Under the pieces are notes generated by a model, which was not told where the DNA came from, did no database searches, and worked only from the letters and a program-made list of their open reading frames with translations. From Yes71-27 sp040758635 (GTDB lineage: Bacteria > Bacillota > Desulfotomaculia > Desulfotomaculales > Ammonificaceae), in assembly GCA_040758635.1 (NCBI GenBank), contig JBFLVI010000026.1, forward strand, positions 1 to 33,612: a stretch of DNA of 33,612 nucleotides. The letters are read 5' to 3'. The translations under genes and the position numbers were made by a program. Below are positions 1 to 7,294 of this stretch, piece by piece (positions within the stretch are counted from its first letter, which is position 1; each line of letters begins with the position of its first letter).

Positions 1-247
1 GGACCGGGATGGACAGACCGCTGGTGTACCAGTTGTTCCGCCAGGAGCAGCGCTGGGTAGCCATGTCTGGCAGGGATAAGCGCTGAAAGCATCTAAGCGC
101 GAAACCCGCCTCAAGATAAGGTTTCCCTTCTTCGGGGGGCAACCTTCGGAGAGTAAGACCCCTGGGAGACTACCAGGTAGATAGGCCGGGAGTGTAAGCC
201 CAGTAATGGGTTGAGCTGACCGGTACTAATCGGTCGAGGTCTTGACC
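1..247 (+). rRNA. 23S ribosomal RNA, 3' end (partial)
   Basis: The sequence matches the last part of bacterial 23S rRNA. It contains the universal tail around TTGAGCTGACCGGTACTAAT (213-232) and the preceding helices with GATAGGCCGGGAGTGTAAGC. The gene begins before the window. The 3' end is placed near 247, where the terminal-helix strand CTTGACC ends; this boundary is good to a few bases. A 5S gene follows on the same strand, so this is the distal part of an rRNA operon. Confidence 0.97.
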
Positions 248-291
248 TGAATTTGAATTCTCAGACACTATGCGGTTTTGAGGGAACAATT

Positions 292-395
292 TAGTGGTAG
301 GTGGTTAGTGGTTAGTGGTTGGGATTGGGGGTCAGGCTGACGGGTCACAGAGGACCCCAAAAACTTACCCGGAAAACCAACAACTAACGACCTAC
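292..395. repeat. Imperfect inverted repeat in the 23S-5S spacer
   Basis: The left arm (292-323) is built from the word GTGGTTA repeated in tandem. The right arm (377-395, CCAACAACTAACGACCTAC) is its near reverse complement and lacks one 7-nt word. Inside the loop a second stem can form between GGGGTC and GACCCC. The RNA would fold into a long nested hairpin just before 5S. Such a structure could take part in rRNA processing, or it could be a word-type repeat inserted in the spacer. No tRNA is visible in the spacer. Confidence 0.6.
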
Positions 396-410
396 GACAC
401 ACGACCAAAA

Positions 411-571
411 TTTCCGGTGGCCATGGCGGAGGGGAATTTTAGGGCTCCCAAAAAGTCGGGAGACTTTTTGGGACTAAAACACCCGTTCCCATCCCGAACA
501 CGGCAGTTAAGCCCTCCAGCGCCGATGGTACTGCTCTGGCGACGGAGCGGGAGAGTAGGTCGCCGCCGGAA
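411..571 (+). rRNA. 5S ribosomal RNA with an internal expansion segment
   Basis: The ends (TCCGGTGG near 412 and CGCCGCCGGA at 561-570) pair as 5S helix I. The core from CACCCGTTCCCATCCCGAAC (480-499) through the AGTAGGTCGCC tail is a typical Bacillota 5S. The gene is about 160 nt instead of about 117 because roughly 43 nt (437-479) lie between GGAGGGGAA and CACCCG. That is the internal loop B position between helix II (GGCGGAGGG with CCCTCCAGCGCC) and helix III. All conserved core elements outside the insertion are intact, so this looks like a working expanded 5S rather than a pseudogene. Confidence 0.9.
437..479 (+). other. 5S rRNA expansion hairpin with GNRA tetraloop
   Basis: The insertion folds on itself perfectly. 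TTTTAG (437-442) pairs with CTAAAA (474-479). After a 3-nt bulge (GGC), TCCCAAAAAGTC (446-457) pairs over 12 bp with GACTTTTTGGGA (462-473). The loop GGGA fits the GNRA tetraloop consensus. The closed stem would protrude from loop B without disturbing the conserved 5S core. Expanded 5S rRNAs are known to be rare and to occur in some Clostridia and haloarchaea. Confidence 0.85.
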
Positions 572-584
572 AATTTTAAGAAAC

Positions 585-627
585 GAACCTGTCCTGTGTT
601 TTGACAAGACAGGTTCTTTTTTATTTA
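585..627 (+). terminator. Rho-independent terminator of the rRNA operon
   Basis: GAACCTGTC (585-593) pairs with GACAGGTTC (608-616), giving a 9-bp stem followed by a T-rich run (617-622 and beyond). It lies 14 nt after the 5S gene and ends the rRNA operon. Confidence 0.88.
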
Positions 628-668
628 TGTGACCAGGGTTGGGGGGGAAATAGGAGGTATAAAATTCC

Positions 669-697
669 TTGACGGAGAATTAATTCATGGATACCGT
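669..697 (+). promoter_or_regulatory. Possible sigma-A promoter for the methyltransferase
   Basis: TTGACG (669-674), a 17-nt spacer and TACCGT (692-697) stand upstream of the methyltransferase start. The -35 is good and the -10 is weak, so this is only a candidate. Confidence 0.3.
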
Positions 698-732
698 CGC
701 GATACGTGTCTCTATTACCTGGAGGATCCATA

Positions 733-2937
733 ATGATCGAAAACTCTTTCGACATTCCCTTTATTGCCGACTTGGCGCTTCAAGAAAAGCAAATTCAACA
801 GAACTACCGTCCAGTTATTGCCGTCCATAAATGGTTTGCCCGGCGTCCCGGTACCTTGTTTCGTGGTCTTCTGCTCGCTGAGTTTGCAGAAGGCAATTTG
901 AGAGAGACGTTTTACAAAGCCCATAACCTGAAAGGAATTACTGTAGCCGATCCCTTTATGGGAGGCGGGACACCCCTCCTTGAGGCCAATCGCCTTGGTT
1001 GTGACATTATTGGGTACGACATTAATCCAATGGCTTATTGGATAGTCCGCCAGGAGATAGAAGACCTTGACCTCGCGGCCTACCGCCGGACGGCGGAGAT
1101 GCTCCGAAACTGGTTAAATGAGAAAATTGGTCTGTTCTATCGGACCAGATGTGTAAAGTGTAATTCGGACGCTCACGTAAAATATTTTTTGTGGGTCAAA
1201 ACCTACCGTTGCACCGAATGTGGGGAGAATTTTGACTTGTTTCCCGGCTATCTGCTTGCACAGAACCGCCGCCATCCGAAGAACGTGATAATATGTTCTC
1301 TCTGTGGTGAGTTAAATGAGGTCGAAGACAAAAAAAGACCGGGGGTTTGCTCTGCCTGTAACGCGGGTTTACAACTGGACGGACCCGTTAATCGTAATCG
1401 GTGTATTTGTCCGCATTGCGGTAGGATCAATTATTATCCGGACGCCGCTCAAGGTATACCCCGGCACCGCATGGTGGCGATAGAATATTACTGTCCTGAC
1501 TGCAAACCTCGTCACGTGGGCAGGTTTTTTAAAAAGCCTGACGAGACGGATTTGGCAAGGTACAAGAAAGCCGCAGAAAATTGGGCACAAATGGATGCCC
1601 TTTATGTGCCTGGTGATGAAATTCCTCCGGGTGACGAAACCGACCGCCTCCTCCGCTGGGGCTACCGGCATTACCGCGAGATGTTCAACGAGCGCCAACT
1701 GCTGGGCTTGGAGTTGAGCTGTCGGTTCATCGCTCGGTGTCCTAATAAAGAGATTCGCAATGCCCTGGCAACCAATCTCTCCGACCTGCTCCGGTATCAA
1801 AATATGCTCTGCCGCTACGATACGATGGCGCTAAAGTCATTGGACATATTCTCCGTACACGGTTTTCCGGTCGGTCTGATACAATGTGAATCAAATCTCC
1901 TCGGGATTTCTGACGGCAAAGGTTCAAATGTTGGCAGCGGGGGATGGTTGAATATTATTGAAAAATATGCCCGCGCCAAAGCCTATTGTCAAGAACCGTT
2001 TGAAATTAAGCATAAAAGAGAGCGGAAAGAGCGGGTTTTTATTAAAGGCGAATGGATTGGAAAGTGTCGTAAGGGTTCTGTTACGCCGGAAGAAAGGAAG
2101 GTTGAGTTATTCTGCGCCAGTTCAACCCTTTGTACATTGCCCCCGGCTTCAGTCGATGCGGTTTTAACCGATCCGCCCTACTTTGCCAACGTTCAATATG
2201 CTGAATTAATGGATTTTTGTTACGTTTGGCTACGCCGATTAGTTGCGGATACTAACGGGATTTTTCATAAGCCTTCCACCAGGGATGCCGACGAGCTCAC
2301 CGGCAACCTTACAATGGAACGAGGACTTCTCCATTTTACCGACGGGTTGGCGAAGGTTTTCAAAAATATGGCTCGTGCATTAAAGCCAGGAGCTCCCTTG
2401 GTTTTTACCTATCACCACAATAATATCGAAGCCTATATCCCTATTGCTGTGGGCATTCTCGACGCGGGTCTTACTTGTTCCGCCTCAATACCGTGCCCGG
2501 CGGAAATGGGTGCTTCCATTCATATTAACGGAACAGGCTCGTCGATAATTGATACTGTTTTTGTTTGCAGGTCCACGGGAACCGTACCCCGGCGGAAGAT
2601 TGCTTCAACGTCCGAGGAGATAGCGGAGCTTGTTCGAGAGGATCTGGAACAACTGCGGGCGGGAAACGTCAAGTTAACGCGCGGCGACGTCCGGTGTATT
2701 GTTTATGGACACCTTATTCGTTTAGCAATCTGGCATCTGCGTAAAGAATGGAAAATTAAATGGGCAACTCCTGAGAAGTTTAAAATTCTTTCTCGGGAGT
2801 TTGAAAGACTCGGGGGGTGGCACAGTGTCGAGAAGTTCCTTTCCGACGACTTGTCTCAAGCTCCCGGGTGCCGGGCCTTGATCGTCCGCGAAGAGCAGGT
2901 TTCTTATGGAGGGCAACTTGATGAAGTACTCTTTTGA
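733..2937 (+). CDS. Zn-ribbon DNA amino-methyltransferase (COG1743/DUF1156-like), restriction-modification
   Basis: This 734-residue protein probably methylates adenine N6 or cytosine N4 in DNA. The N-terminus carries the family signature RPVIAVHKWFARRPG (about 26-40). AdoMet motif I, DPFMGGGT, is at about 73-80, and catalytic motif IV, DPPY, is at about 480-483. Between them lie three CxxC pairs (CVKC/CTEC, CSLC/CSAC, CPHC/CPDC; about 140-256), which look like three zinc ribbons and probably belong to target recognition. Motif I before motif IV with the recognition insert between suggests an alpha-type order. The ATG at 733 has GGAGG at 721-725. The gene overlaps the next one, which leads into a nuclease-like domain, so it reads as the modification half of a compact module. 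Its GC content is visibly lower than most of the window, which suggests horizontal transfer. The recognition site cannot be read from sequence. Confidence 0.85.
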   Translation: MIENSFDIPFIADLALQEKQIQQNYRPVIAVHKWFARRPGTLFRGLLLAEFAEGNLRETFYKAHNLKGITVADPFMGGGTPLLEANRLGCDIIGYDINPMAYWIVRQEIEDLDLAAYRRTAEMLRNWLNEKIGLFYRTRCVKCNSDAHVKYFLWVKTYRCTECGENFDLFPGYLLAQNRRHPKNVIICSLCGELNEVEDKKRPGVCSACNAGLQLDGPVNRNRCICPHCGRINYYPDAAQGIPRHRMVAIEYYCPDCKPRHVGRFFKKPDETDLARYKKAAENWAQMDALYVPGDEIPPGDETDRLLRWGYRHYREMFNERQLLGLELSCRFIARCPNKEIRNALATNLSDLLRYQNMLCRYDTMALKSLDIFSVHGFPVGLIQCESNLLGISDGKGSNVGSGGWLNIIEKYARAKAYCQEPFEIKHKRERKERVFIKGEWIGKCRKGSVTPEERKVELFCASSTLCTLPPASVDAVLTDPPYFANVQYAELMDFCYVWLRRLVADTNGIFHKPSTRDADELTGNLTMERGLLHFTDGLAKVFKNMARALKPGAPLVFTYHHNNIEAYIPIAVGILDAGLTCSASIPCPAEMGASIHINGTGSSIIDTVFVCRSTGTVPRRKIASTSEEIAELVREDLEQLRAGNVKLTRGDVRCIVYGHLIRLAIWHLRKEWKIKWATPEKFKILSREFERLGGWHSVEKFLSDDLSQAPGCRALIVREEQVSYGGQLDEVLF

Positions 2938-3505
2938 AGCTTCTTTTTCGGAATTACAGGCAAATCTTGATACTTTTATTTCTTCTGTTTTCTCATGTCT
3001 CGAATCGGAGTTCTTAGTTCTACCCAAAGGTGACGGATTTGTTGACTATCCCACCTTTGAGAAGGGATACGAGTCCTTAAAGCAGGCGACACGCGGCTTC
3101 CAAAACATTGAGGTCGGCCCTGTTTTAGAGGCAGTTTTCCAAACTCCAGTCAGCCTTATCGTGCTTCGTACAATGCTGGGCTTCACCCCGTCCGAGTGGG
3201 CCTATATTGCATCACAGCGCACTGGCGTTGAAATAACCCAGGGATTCGTTCGCTCTTTGGATCGCGGTGTTCGTATTGCGCCGTTAACGCCCTGGCAAAA
3301 AGACCGGATTAGCCGGACTAAACTGGAACGTGTTGCGGCATTGGTAGAAACGGCTTGCCAGTTGCTTAACGCGCCTGTTCCACCGGTGGGTCCGGATAAA
3401 ATTCACCGTTTAGATAAGGCCGATACGCTCGAAGGCCCTATTGGGATCAGATCGCTTTCAAATATGGGGGTACCCTATGCGATGCTCCTCTTGAGCGTTT
3501 CTTAG
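2921..3505 (+). CDS. N-terminal part of a putative restriction endonuclease (HTH-like region)
   Basis: The start is set at ATG 2921, with GGAGGG at 2908-2913, overlapping the methyltransferase end by 17 nt. This implies translational coupling. The 194-residue product has an alpha-helical N-terminus and then a segment (TPSEWAYIASQRTGVEIT, about 90-107) that resembles a helix-turn-helix of the DNA-binding XRE type. The frame ends at 3505 after a tail (SLSNMGVPYAML) that looks unnatural. The overlapping frame, open from 3418, continues smoothly into a nuclease-like domain. I think this ORF and the next are one gene of about 345 residues split by a frameshift between 3418 and 3505. It could instead be a separate specificity or control protein. 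I do not recognise a named family. Confidence 0.6.
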   Translation: MKYSFEASFSELQANLDTFISSVFSCLESEFLVLPKGDGFVDYPTFEKGYESLKQATRGFQNIEVGPVLEAVFQTPVSLIVLRTMLGFTPSEWAYIASQRTGVEITQGFVRSLDRGVRIAPLTPWQKDRISRTKLERVAALVETACQLLNAPVPPVGPDKIHRLDKADTLEGPIGIRSLSNMGVPYAMLLLSVS

Positions 3506-3546
3506 GGCGTCCTTTTGCCGGGCACAGGGACTCAGTATCGGAACTC

Positions 3547-3957
3547 GTGGGCGACATCCTGGAATCGGTTATCGAAGACGTGCTTACCAAGGCGGGTATA
3601 AGTTATAGAAAAACCAAGCGGGCGGAGCACATTGCCGGCTTTGACCAAGCCCCGGACTTTATCATTCCGAGTGAGTTTAATCCCCACGTTGTCATCGAGG
3701 CCAAGCTCACCGAGGACGACGGTACCGCTCGTGACAAAATAACGCGAATGCAGCATCTCTCGGAGATCAGCCTGTCGGGACGCTCCGGAGATTCTCCCAA
3801 GTTTGAAGTTATCGCTTGTATTGCCGGCCGCGGCTTCGGTGTCCGCCGCGAGGATATGAAGAAGCTCCTGATAGCCACCCGGGGCAAGGTCTTTACGTTG
3901 AAAACACTGGATCGGCTTGTAGCGTGCAGCCGGTTGCGGGAGTTTAAATCGAAGTAA
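3547..3957 (+). CDS. Putative PD-(D/E)XK restriction endonuclease domain
   Basis: The product of the reading frame entered at GTG 3547 has a PD-(D/E)XK-like core. PDF in the stretch GFDQAPDFIIP (about residues 30-40) is followed after roughly 14 residues by EAK in VVIEAKLTEDDG, and then by an alpha/beta continuation. The GTG has no convincing ribosome binding site. The same frame is open upstream to 3418 and reads naturally (for example DAPLERFLGRPFAG), so translation probably enters from the upstream ORF through a shift. Its position directly behind a DNA methyltransferase supports a restriction role. Whether the gene is active here depends on whether the frameshift is real. Confidence 0.6.
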   Translation: MGDILESVIEDVLTKAGISYRKTKRAEHIAGFDQAPDFIIPSEFNPHVVIEAKLTEDDGTARDKITRMQHLSEISLSGRSGDSPKFEVIACIAGRGFGVRREDMKKLLIATRGKVFTLKTLDRLVACSRLREFKSK

Positions 3958-4043
3958 GAGAGGACCGGTACTAAAATTATATGCGTAGCAACTAAATAAA
4001 ATCCATCCCAAATACGGGTTATCATAGTTATCATACGGAACAA

Positions 4044-4074
4044 AGGAAGGGCTCCGTCCCCCGGAGCCCTTCCT
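4044..4074. terminator. Strong hairpin between convergent genes
   Basis: AGGAAGGGCTCCG (4044-4056) pairs perfectly over 13 bp with CGGAGCCCTTCCT (4062-4074) around the loop TCCCC. It sits between the nuclease (plus strand) and the DUF4097 gene (minus strand). The flanking T-runs are weak, so it probably serves as a bidirectional terminator of modest strength. Confidence 0.65.
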
Positions 4075-4095
4075 GCCTATTTCCGGCTGTTTCAT

Positions 4096-5250
4096 TTACC
4101 TCCGCGGGGGGCGGAGGTAGATGTTAGACCCCTCCGTCTCGATCTCCACCCTGTAGCGCTCGTTGCCAACCTTGCCGGTGCCCTTTTGCTCCCCGGCGGC
4201 GGTTTCCGCTATGGTCAGGGGCAGGCTGGTTACGATTCTCCCGCCCTTGGACAGGGCCGTGACCCGGCAGCCATCACCCCCGGCGGGTGGTTCGTATAGA
4301 ACGTTGCCGCCGTAAGTGGTTACCTGGGTATCGCCCCGGATGTCCCGCAGGTTCACGAGCAATTCCCGGCCGTTCACGGTCACCGGTCCGTCGATGTGCG
4401 CCGCATCGAAGAGGCCGCCGCGTCCCTCGACCCGCACCGTCCCGGCGACGCCGTTGACCAGGAGGTACCCGTCGAAGAGGTGCCTGTCGAACTTCGCCTC
4501 CAGGCCGCCCCGCAGGTTCTCCACGATCACGGTGCCGTCGTGGTTATCCAGAGTCAGGTTCCCCGTGACGTCGGCGATGTAGTCGGCGGTGTAGCCGCCG
4601 CCGGGCACGGACGCCCTCACCCAAACATTACCTTTTACGCCGGTGATCTCAAGGTCCGGGCAACCGTCGATCTTGATGTCACCGGTTACGCCAGTGGCCG
4701 TCACCGGGCCGCTGCCATCCACGACCAGCGAGCCGTTCAGGCCCCGCGCCGTCACCTTCGTGCTGCCGGTAATTTCTACCGCAAGACCCGCCGGCAGCGC
4801 CGCCGTGTAGTCAACCCGGACGCCGTGCACCCCTTCGTCCCGGACCGGGGGCTCCTGCAGCTTGAAGATCAACCGTCCGCCGTCCACAACCTGTTGCACG
4901 GCCACCCGGGAGAGGTAGCGGGCTGCCTGCTCCGGACGGTCGGCTTGGATGGTGATCTCATAGCCGATCCGGATCGCGTTGTCCGCCGCGCCCTTGAGTT
5001 CCACACGCCCCCCCGGGTGTAGGAACCTTACCGCCTTTATGCCGCTGGCCGTGCGGTTAAGGGTGCCGGTCCGCGCCCGCTGCGGCAGGTTCTCCCGGCT
5101 TCGAAAATCCTGCGCCTCCTCGTTGAACACCCGGCGCAGGTAGGCGCCGAAAACGCCGTCGGCGCCGTGGAGCGCGAGGTCCTGAACGGCGAAAAACGCC
5201 AGGATAGCCAGGGCAAGCACAAAGATGGTTTTCGTCGGTAATTTACCCAT
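4096..5250 (-). CDS. DUF4097-type repeat protein, membrane-anchored
   Basis: This 384-residue protein has one N-terminal membrane segment (about 8-24). It is followed by a region rich in short beta-strand repeats with the pattern V-x-[GA]-x-x-G-[DN]-[IVL] (about 150-345). This is the look of DUF4097 putative adhesins, which form right-handed beta-helices on the outer face of the membrane. The ATG at 5250 is preceded by GGAGGTG, which overlaps the end of the permease gene, so translation is probably coupled. It is the last gene of the GntR-ABC operon, and it may be an extracytoplasmic partner of that transporter. The ligand is unknown. Confidence 0.7.
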   Translation of the reverse strand: MGKLPTKTIFVLALAILAFFAVQDLALHGADGVFGAYLRRVFNEEAQDFRSRENLPQRARTGTLNRTASGIKAVRFLHPGGRVELKGAADNAIRIGYEITIQADRPEQAARYLSRVAVQQVVDGGRLIFKLQEPPVRDEGVHGVRVDYTAALPAGLAVEITGSTKVTARGLNGSLVVDGSGPVTATGVTGDIKIDGCPDLEITGVKGNVWVRASVPGGGYTADYIADVTGNLTLDNHDGTVIVENLRGGLEAKFDRHLFDGYLLVNGVAGTVRVEGRGGLFDAAHIDGPVTVNGRELLVNLRDIRGDTQVTTYGGNVLYEPPAGGDGCRVTALSKGGRIVTSLPLTIAETAAGEQKGTGKVGNERYRVEIETEGSNIYLRPPRR

Positions 5251-5253
5251 GCC

Positions 5254-6000
5254 TTACACCTCCACTTCCCGCTCCAGGAACCAGCCGTTCAGGGCGAAAA
5301 GGCCGGCCGTCAGGAAAAGAACCGTTGCCACAGGCGCGGTGTTCACCGTGGAGGTGCTGACCTGGACCACGTTCTCCCCGACCATACCGCAAGTTCGGAA
5401 GCTGACGTCCGGGACCCAGGCGAATAGGGGACTGAGCAGCGCGCCCAGCCGGAACAATAGCCAGGAGACGACGAAGAAGGCTACGCCGGACGCCGGGCCC
5501 CGGAAGCGGGGGACCATCCGGCCCGCCAGGAAGGTGAACTGCCCTACCACCACGGCCACTACGGTAAACAGCCAGTAACCAGTATAGATCCAAAACGGCT
5601 TCGCCCATGGCTGGGGGCCGTAAGGATCGTACAGATCCCGCAGCGCATCGGGGGCGACCAGCGCAAGACCGCCGATGCACAACAGGCTCAGGGCGGTGAA
5701 GCCGAGCTGGACGGCCAGCGCCTTGGCCCCGGCGGTCGTCCAGCCGCGCAGGGGCAGCGTGAGCAGGAGCTGGGAGGTGTTCGTGCTCCACTCCGCGTGC
5801 AGCCCGTAGTAGGCCGTCCCCGCCGCCCAGACCGGCAGCGCCAGGAAAGGTAAGAACGCCAGGGAGTTCACGTGGTTTGTGTCCCAGATGCCCACGCGGG
5901 AGGCGAGGAAGAGATACCAGAGCAGCGCCAGCACCGCAAAACCCCCGGCCGGCAGCGCGGAACCTTTGATCTCCTTGAGCAGCAAGCGCCGGAAAGCCAT
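5254..6000 (-). CDS. ABC transporter permease (ABC-2-like)
   Basis: This 248-residue protein is strongly hydrophobic, with about six membrane segments (the first about 16-34, the last about 222-240). It ends in a short charged tail. Its ATG directly follows the stop of the ATPase gene, so the two are translated together. A YtrA-type regulator, an ATPase and a small permease without a substrate-binding protein is the usual layout of export systems that respond to cell-envelope stress. The substrate is not predictable here. A second open frame over the same bases (5243-6022) lacks hydrophobic segments and is a shadow. Confidence 0.82.
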   Translation of the reverse strand: MAFRRLLLKEIKGSALPAGGFAVLALLWYLFLASRVGIWDTNHVNSLAFLPFLALPVWAAGTAYYGLHAEWSTNTSQLLLTLPLRGWTTAGAKALAVQLGFTALSLLCIGGLALVAPDALRDLYDPYGPQPWAKPFWIYTGYWLFTVVAVVVGQFTFLAGRMVPRFRGPASGVAFFVVSWLLFRLGALLSPLFAWVPDVSFRTCGMVGENVVQVSTSTVNTAPVATVLFLTAGLFALNGWFLEREVEV

Positions 6001-6714
6001 TTATGCATACACCCTTTCCCATAAATCTTGAACGGAGCAGCGGTGGTCGGCGCGCAGCTTTTCCGCTGTCTCGCAGAGGACCACCCGGCCCTCGCGCAGG
6101 AATACAACCCTGTCGAAGACCCCTTCCGCCTCTTTCACCTGGTGGGTGGAGAAAACAATCGTTTGTTCGCCGAGGCGGTACTCGCCGACGACGGACCTGA
6201 TGATCCGCGCCCTGGAAGGGGGATCGATGCCGGACAGCGGTTCATCCAGCAAGACCAGGGGTGCGCTGCGGGAAAGGGTCAGGACCAACTTGAGGCGGGC
6301 GCGTTGCCCCTTGGAGAGGTCCCCCACGCGCTGGCCGGCATCGAGTTCCATAAAGGCCAGAAGCGCCGCCGCCCGCTGCGCATCCCAGTCGGCATAGAAG
6401 GCTGAAACAAATTCCAGCATCTCCCGCACGGTCATCCAGGAGTAAAGGTGGTCGGTCTCCGGCAGGTAGGCGACCATCGCTCTGGTAGCGACCGAGGGTA
6501 TTTGCCCGTTAACCAGCACCCGCCCGGATGTGGGCCGGACGAGGCCGGCGATGGTCTTCAGCAGGGTGGATTTTCCGCTCCCGTTCGGGCCGAGCAGCCC
6601 GAAGATCAAGCCCCGCTCGAGCTTCAGGTCGACCCCGTTGAGGGCACGGGTGCGGAAATAAGTCTTGTGGAGGCCGTCAATTTCGACAATATAGGTGCTA
6701 TTCGGCACCGGCAT
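6001..6714 (-). CDS. ABC transporter ATP-binding protein (YtrB-like)
   Basis: This 237-residue nucleotide-binding domain has all expected motifs. They are Walker A GPNGSGKST (42-50), signature LSKGQ (133-137), Walker B VLLDEP (154-159) and the switch histidine in FSTHQ (188-192). It powers the permease encoded immediately downstream. The start is placed at ATG 6714, preceded by AAAAGAGGTG and overlapping the end of the GntR gene by 17 nt. A more upstream ATG at 6747 is possible but has no better ribosome binding site. Confidence 0.9.
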   Translation of the reverse strand: MPVPNSTYIVEIDGLHKTYFRTRALNGVDLKLERGLIFGLLGPNGSGKSTLLKTIAGLVRPTSGRVLVNGQIPSVATRAMVAYLPETDHLYSWMTVREMLEFVSAFYADWDAQRAAALLAFMELDAGQRVGDLSKGQRARLKLVLTLSRSAPLVLLDEPLSGIDPPSRARIIRSVVGEYRLGEQTIVFSTHQVKEAEGVFDRVVFLREGRVVLCETAEKLRADHRCSVQDLWERVYA

Positions 6715-7090
6715 CACCTCTTTTCGTCTGCTCGTTGAGGGCGGCATCCAAAAGACGGCGGATGTCGTCTGCGGTATAACCCAGGGAAAACATCTCCCTG
6801 AGAAACGCTCCCAGGGCGTCCCGGGCCATTTCGGCCCGGAGGCGCGCCACCAGGTCCGGATCCCCGCAGATAAAGGTGCCCTGTCCCCGCAGGGTCTCGG
6901 TCAACCGCATGCGCTCCATCTCCTGAAAGGCCCTCTGAACGGTGTTCGGGTTGACGCCGGCGTGTTGGGCCAGTTCCCGCAGCGAGGGGATCCGGTCTCC
7001 GGGTGCCAGCTCGCCCCGGGCCACCGCCCGCCTTATCTCATCCACGATTTGCAGGTAGATGGGCCTGGCGGGATCGAAATCAAGGCGCAC
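6698..7090 (-). CDS. GntR-family regulator, YtrA subfamily
   Basis: This 130-residue protein has the GntR winged helix at the N-terminus (about 9-75; RIPSLRELAQHAGVNPNTVQR is the recognition region). It has only a short helical tail with no large effector domain, which defines the YtrA subfamily. It is the first gene of an operon with an ABC ATPase, a permease and a DUF4097 protein, and YtrA-type proteins usually repress such operons. A palindrome lies just upstream near the predicted transcription start, consistent with autoregulation. The inducing signal is unknown; cell-wall-active peptides act on known relatives. Confidence 0.9.
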   Translation of the reverse strand: MRLDFDPARPIYLQIVDEIRRAVARGELAPGDRIPSLRELAQHAGVNPNTVQRAFQEMERMRLTETLRGQGTFICGDPDLVARLRAEMARDALGAFLREMFSLGYTADDIRRLLDAALNEQTKRGDAGAE

Positions 7091-7123
7091 GACCCGCCTC
7101 CTTTCTGTGATGACGGACAGAAG

Positions 7124-7148
7124 TAGTGCACTACATCACTAATACACT
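7124..7148. promoter_or_regulatory. Probable GntR operator
   Basis: TAGTGCACTA (7124-7133) is a perfect palindrome. On the minus strand TAGTG occurs three times with an 8-nt period (TAGTGTAT, TAGTGATG, TAGTGCAC). The element lies at and just downstream of the predicted start of transcription of the GntR operon, a usual place for a repressor site. Confidence 0.6.
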
Positions 7149-7151
7149 ATG

Positions 7152-7181
7152 AGTATAAAACGCCCCTGGTGCGCATGTCAA
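7152..7181 (-). promoter_or_regulatory. Sigma-A promoter of the GntR-ABC operon
   Basis: On the minus strand a consensus TTGACA (7181-7176), an 18-nt spacer and TATACT (7157-7152) are present. The start of transcription would be near 7145, leaving a leader of about 55 nt that holds the operator and the ribosome binding site AAAGGAGG before the GntR gene. Confidence 0.75.
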
Positions 7182-7294
7182 TAACAATTTGTAAAAAAGC
7201 GACCCGCACCGCACACTTACTTTCTCAAAAAGGAAGTGAAATTAATCGAAAACTTATTTTTTTATATAGTCGGTTAATCCATGGGGTGTATTTC

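Noticed and set aside
315..632. Open frames on both strands across the 5S gene
   Set aside because: They overlap a well-supported 5S rRNA and its terminator and have no ribosome binding site.
3466..3470. G5 tract as a phase-variation switch
   Set aside because: Five Gs are short for frequent slippage, so it is listed only as one candidate position for the frameshift.
5243..6022. Alternative 259-residue minus-strand frame over the permease
   Set aside because: It is rich in G, R, P and A with no hydrophobic segments; the 5254-6000 frame gives a real membrane permease with a start abutting the ATPase stop.
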